Shown piece after piece: positions 4,946-5,967 of a DNA stretch of 5,967 nucleotides. Positions within the stretch are counted from its first letter, which is position 1. Each line of letters starts with the position of its first letter. The DNA is from an uncultured bacterium (lineage in GTDB: Bacteria; UBA4055), in contig CALMWI010000507.1 in NCBI GenBank assembly GCA_937873545.1, forward strand, positions 1 to 5,967, in the 5' to 3' direction. Position numbers and translations under genes: made by a program. The notes below the pieces were generated by a model. The model saw only the letters and a program-made list of their open reading frames with translations. It was not told where the DNA came from and ran no database searches.

Positions 4946-5967
4946 ATGGCTGAAGATATTTTTAATGCAAGTATAATCATAATTGACGATGATGATGAAT
5001 TGCGGGAAACATATTACGATCTGCTGATCTCTGAGGGTTTTAAGAATACTTTTCAGGCAGAAACGGGTGTCAAAGCTCTTCAGATGGCAAAAAAACAGAA
5101 ATTCGACCTGATAGTATCCGATCTTAATATGCCTGAAATGGACGGGATCGAAACTATAAAAAAGATCAAAGAGCTGCATCCGAAAGTGATTTCGATGATA
5201 CTTACCGGATTCGGTAATATGGATGTTGCCATAAAAGCTTTTTCGGAAAGCCATATAAACGATTTTCTGTCTAAACCTGTTGAGAATGACGAACTTCTGG
5301 AAAAAATAAAAAGCCATCTTTCAAAAATGGGGGGCGACTCTTCAGAAGCAGGTATGTCAGATATGGTCAGAAAAGAATTCGGGAACCAGAGAAACTATTT
5401 CGGACAATTCCTGATTGACAATGGTTATATCGCCGAAGAGGACCTTCTCGAAGCTCTTCAAAAGCAGAAAGATACAGGTAAAATGCTGGGTGATACTCTT
5501 GTTGAGATGGGACTTATGACCCCCGACAGCCTGGTGAACGCTTTGTCAGAGCAGAAAGGTTACGCGATTGCGGACGATAAAGCAATGACCCAAATATCGG
5601 AAGATGCTCTAAAAAAAGTTCCGATGGATTATGCCAAACAACACGGTTTAATACCGATGGCGATCGAGGACAATTACCTTAAAGTAGCCATGGTGAATCC
5701 TGATGATCTTGCTGTCACCGATAACCTGAAAATGATAGCACAGATGCCGATCATCGCGGTCTATTCAACAAAAGATAAAATCGATAAGGCTATCGATATC
5801 TTCTATAAAAAACTAGAATCAACTGCTTCAGCGAATTCTGCTCTAAACGAAATATTCGCAGAAAGTGATGCAGGTATTGAAGAAGTAAACATAAAAGACA
5901 TTAAGGACGAGGATAACCCCGATTCCGCCCCAATAATCAATCTTGTAAACAGTATTTTAGCTAAAGC
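4946..5967 (+). CDS. response-regulator receiver domain fused to a PilB/GspE-type pilus ATPase (3' partial, 340 codons seen)
   Basis: The frame opens at an ATG 28 nt after pilT, with AAGGG (4934-4938) 7 nt upstream, and runs off the window. Residues 8-125 form a CheY-like receiver domain with its active site intact: acidic residues 14-17, phospho-acceptor Asp59 in SDLNMPEMDG, Thr87 in LTGFG, switch aromatic Phe107 and Lys110 in SKP. After a short linker, residues 151-203 contain two 24-residue MshEN motifs separated by exactly five residues. Residues 205-290 complete a GspE/PilB N-terminal domain (HGLIPMA at 233-239, LKVAMVNPDD at 245-254). An acidic linker leads to APIINLVNSILAKA (327-340), which resembles the entry to the T2SSE ATPase domain. 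The role inferred is the type IV pilus extension motor, controlled by phosphorylation and probably c-di-GMP. Because the Walker motifs are outside the window, a regulator lacking the ATPase cannot be excluded, although the final residues argue against it. Confidence 0.85.
   Translation, partial: MAEDIFNASIIIIDDDDELRETYYDLLISEGFKNTFQAETGVKALQMAKKQKFDLIVSDLNMPEMDGIETIKKIKELHPKVISMILTGFGNMDVAIKAFSESHINDFLSKPVENDELLEKIKSHLSKMGGDSSEAGMSDMVRKEFGNQRNYFGQFLIDNGYIAEEDLLEALQKQKDTGKMLGDTLVEMGLMTPDSLVNALSEQKGYAIADDKAMTQISEDALKKVPMDYAKQHGLIPMAIEDNYLKVAMVNPDDLAVTDNLKMIAQMPIIAVYSTKDKIDKAIDIFYKKLESTASANSALNEIFAESDAGIEEVNIKDIKDEDNPDSAPIINLVNSILAK

Noticed and set aside
4681..4980. 99-codon minus-strand open frame
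   Set aside because: It is antisense to the conserved C-terminal part of pilT and has no motif of its own.
4874..5317. 147-codon minus-strand open frame
   Set aside because: It lies opposite the end of pilT and the receiver domain, which have strong family motifs on the plus strand. Its translation is rich in Phe, Tyr and His with no recognisable domain, as expected for a shadow frame.
1..5967. tRNA, rRNA, CRISPR array, insertion sequence or prophage genes
   Set aside because: I looked for regularly spaced repeats, transposase or integrase motifs, and RNA-gene-like sequence on both strands and saw none. The window is almost fully covered by coding genes.

Overview
The window looks like a chromosomal segment of a Gram-negative (two-membrane) bacterium. 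It carries a predicted lipoprotein, an MEP-pathway isoprenoid gene and type IV pilus motor genes. The DNA is AT-leaning, genes are spaced by short gaps, and ribosome binding sites are GGAG-like. Two promoters fit the sigma-70 TTGACA/TATAAT type, which argues against a typical Bacteroidota promoter system. The mix of an M16C presequence-protease-like peptidase, a cyclic-2,3-diphosphoglycerate-synthetase-like protein and pilus motors would suit an anaerobic or candidate-phylum lineage. No marker in the window fixes the phylum, so that part is inference.

Layout. Positions 1-825 (+) hold the last 274 codons of an M16C zinc metallopeptidase. After 12 nt comes a small orphan lipoprotein (838-1398, +). 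Its last 12 nt overlap, tail to tail, the end of ispD (1387-2103, -). A 182-nt divergent intergenic region holds a good promoter for ispD and a weaker one for the next gene. That gene (2286-3635, +) encodes a P-loop protein of the cyclic 2,3-diphosphoglycerate synthetase family and is closed by a strong intrinsic terminator (3660-3690). A 211-nt gap follows with a sigma-70-like promoter and a potentially structured leader. Then come pilT (3847-4917, +) and, 28 nt later, a gene that runs off the right edge (4946-5967, +).

The most interesting gene is that last one. It encodes an intact response-regulator receiver domain, then a tandem 24-residue MshEN-type c-di-GMP-binding motif within a GspE/PilB N-terminal domain, and then the first residues of a PilB/GspE ATPase domain. 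If it continues as expected, the pilus extension motor carries a phosphorylation input and a cyclic-dinucleotide input on one chain, and is co-transcribed with the retraction motor PilT. The other genes appear to be unrelated housekeeping or hypothetical functions in separate transcription units. I saw no tRNA, rRNA, CRISPR array, insertion sequence or prophage gene.
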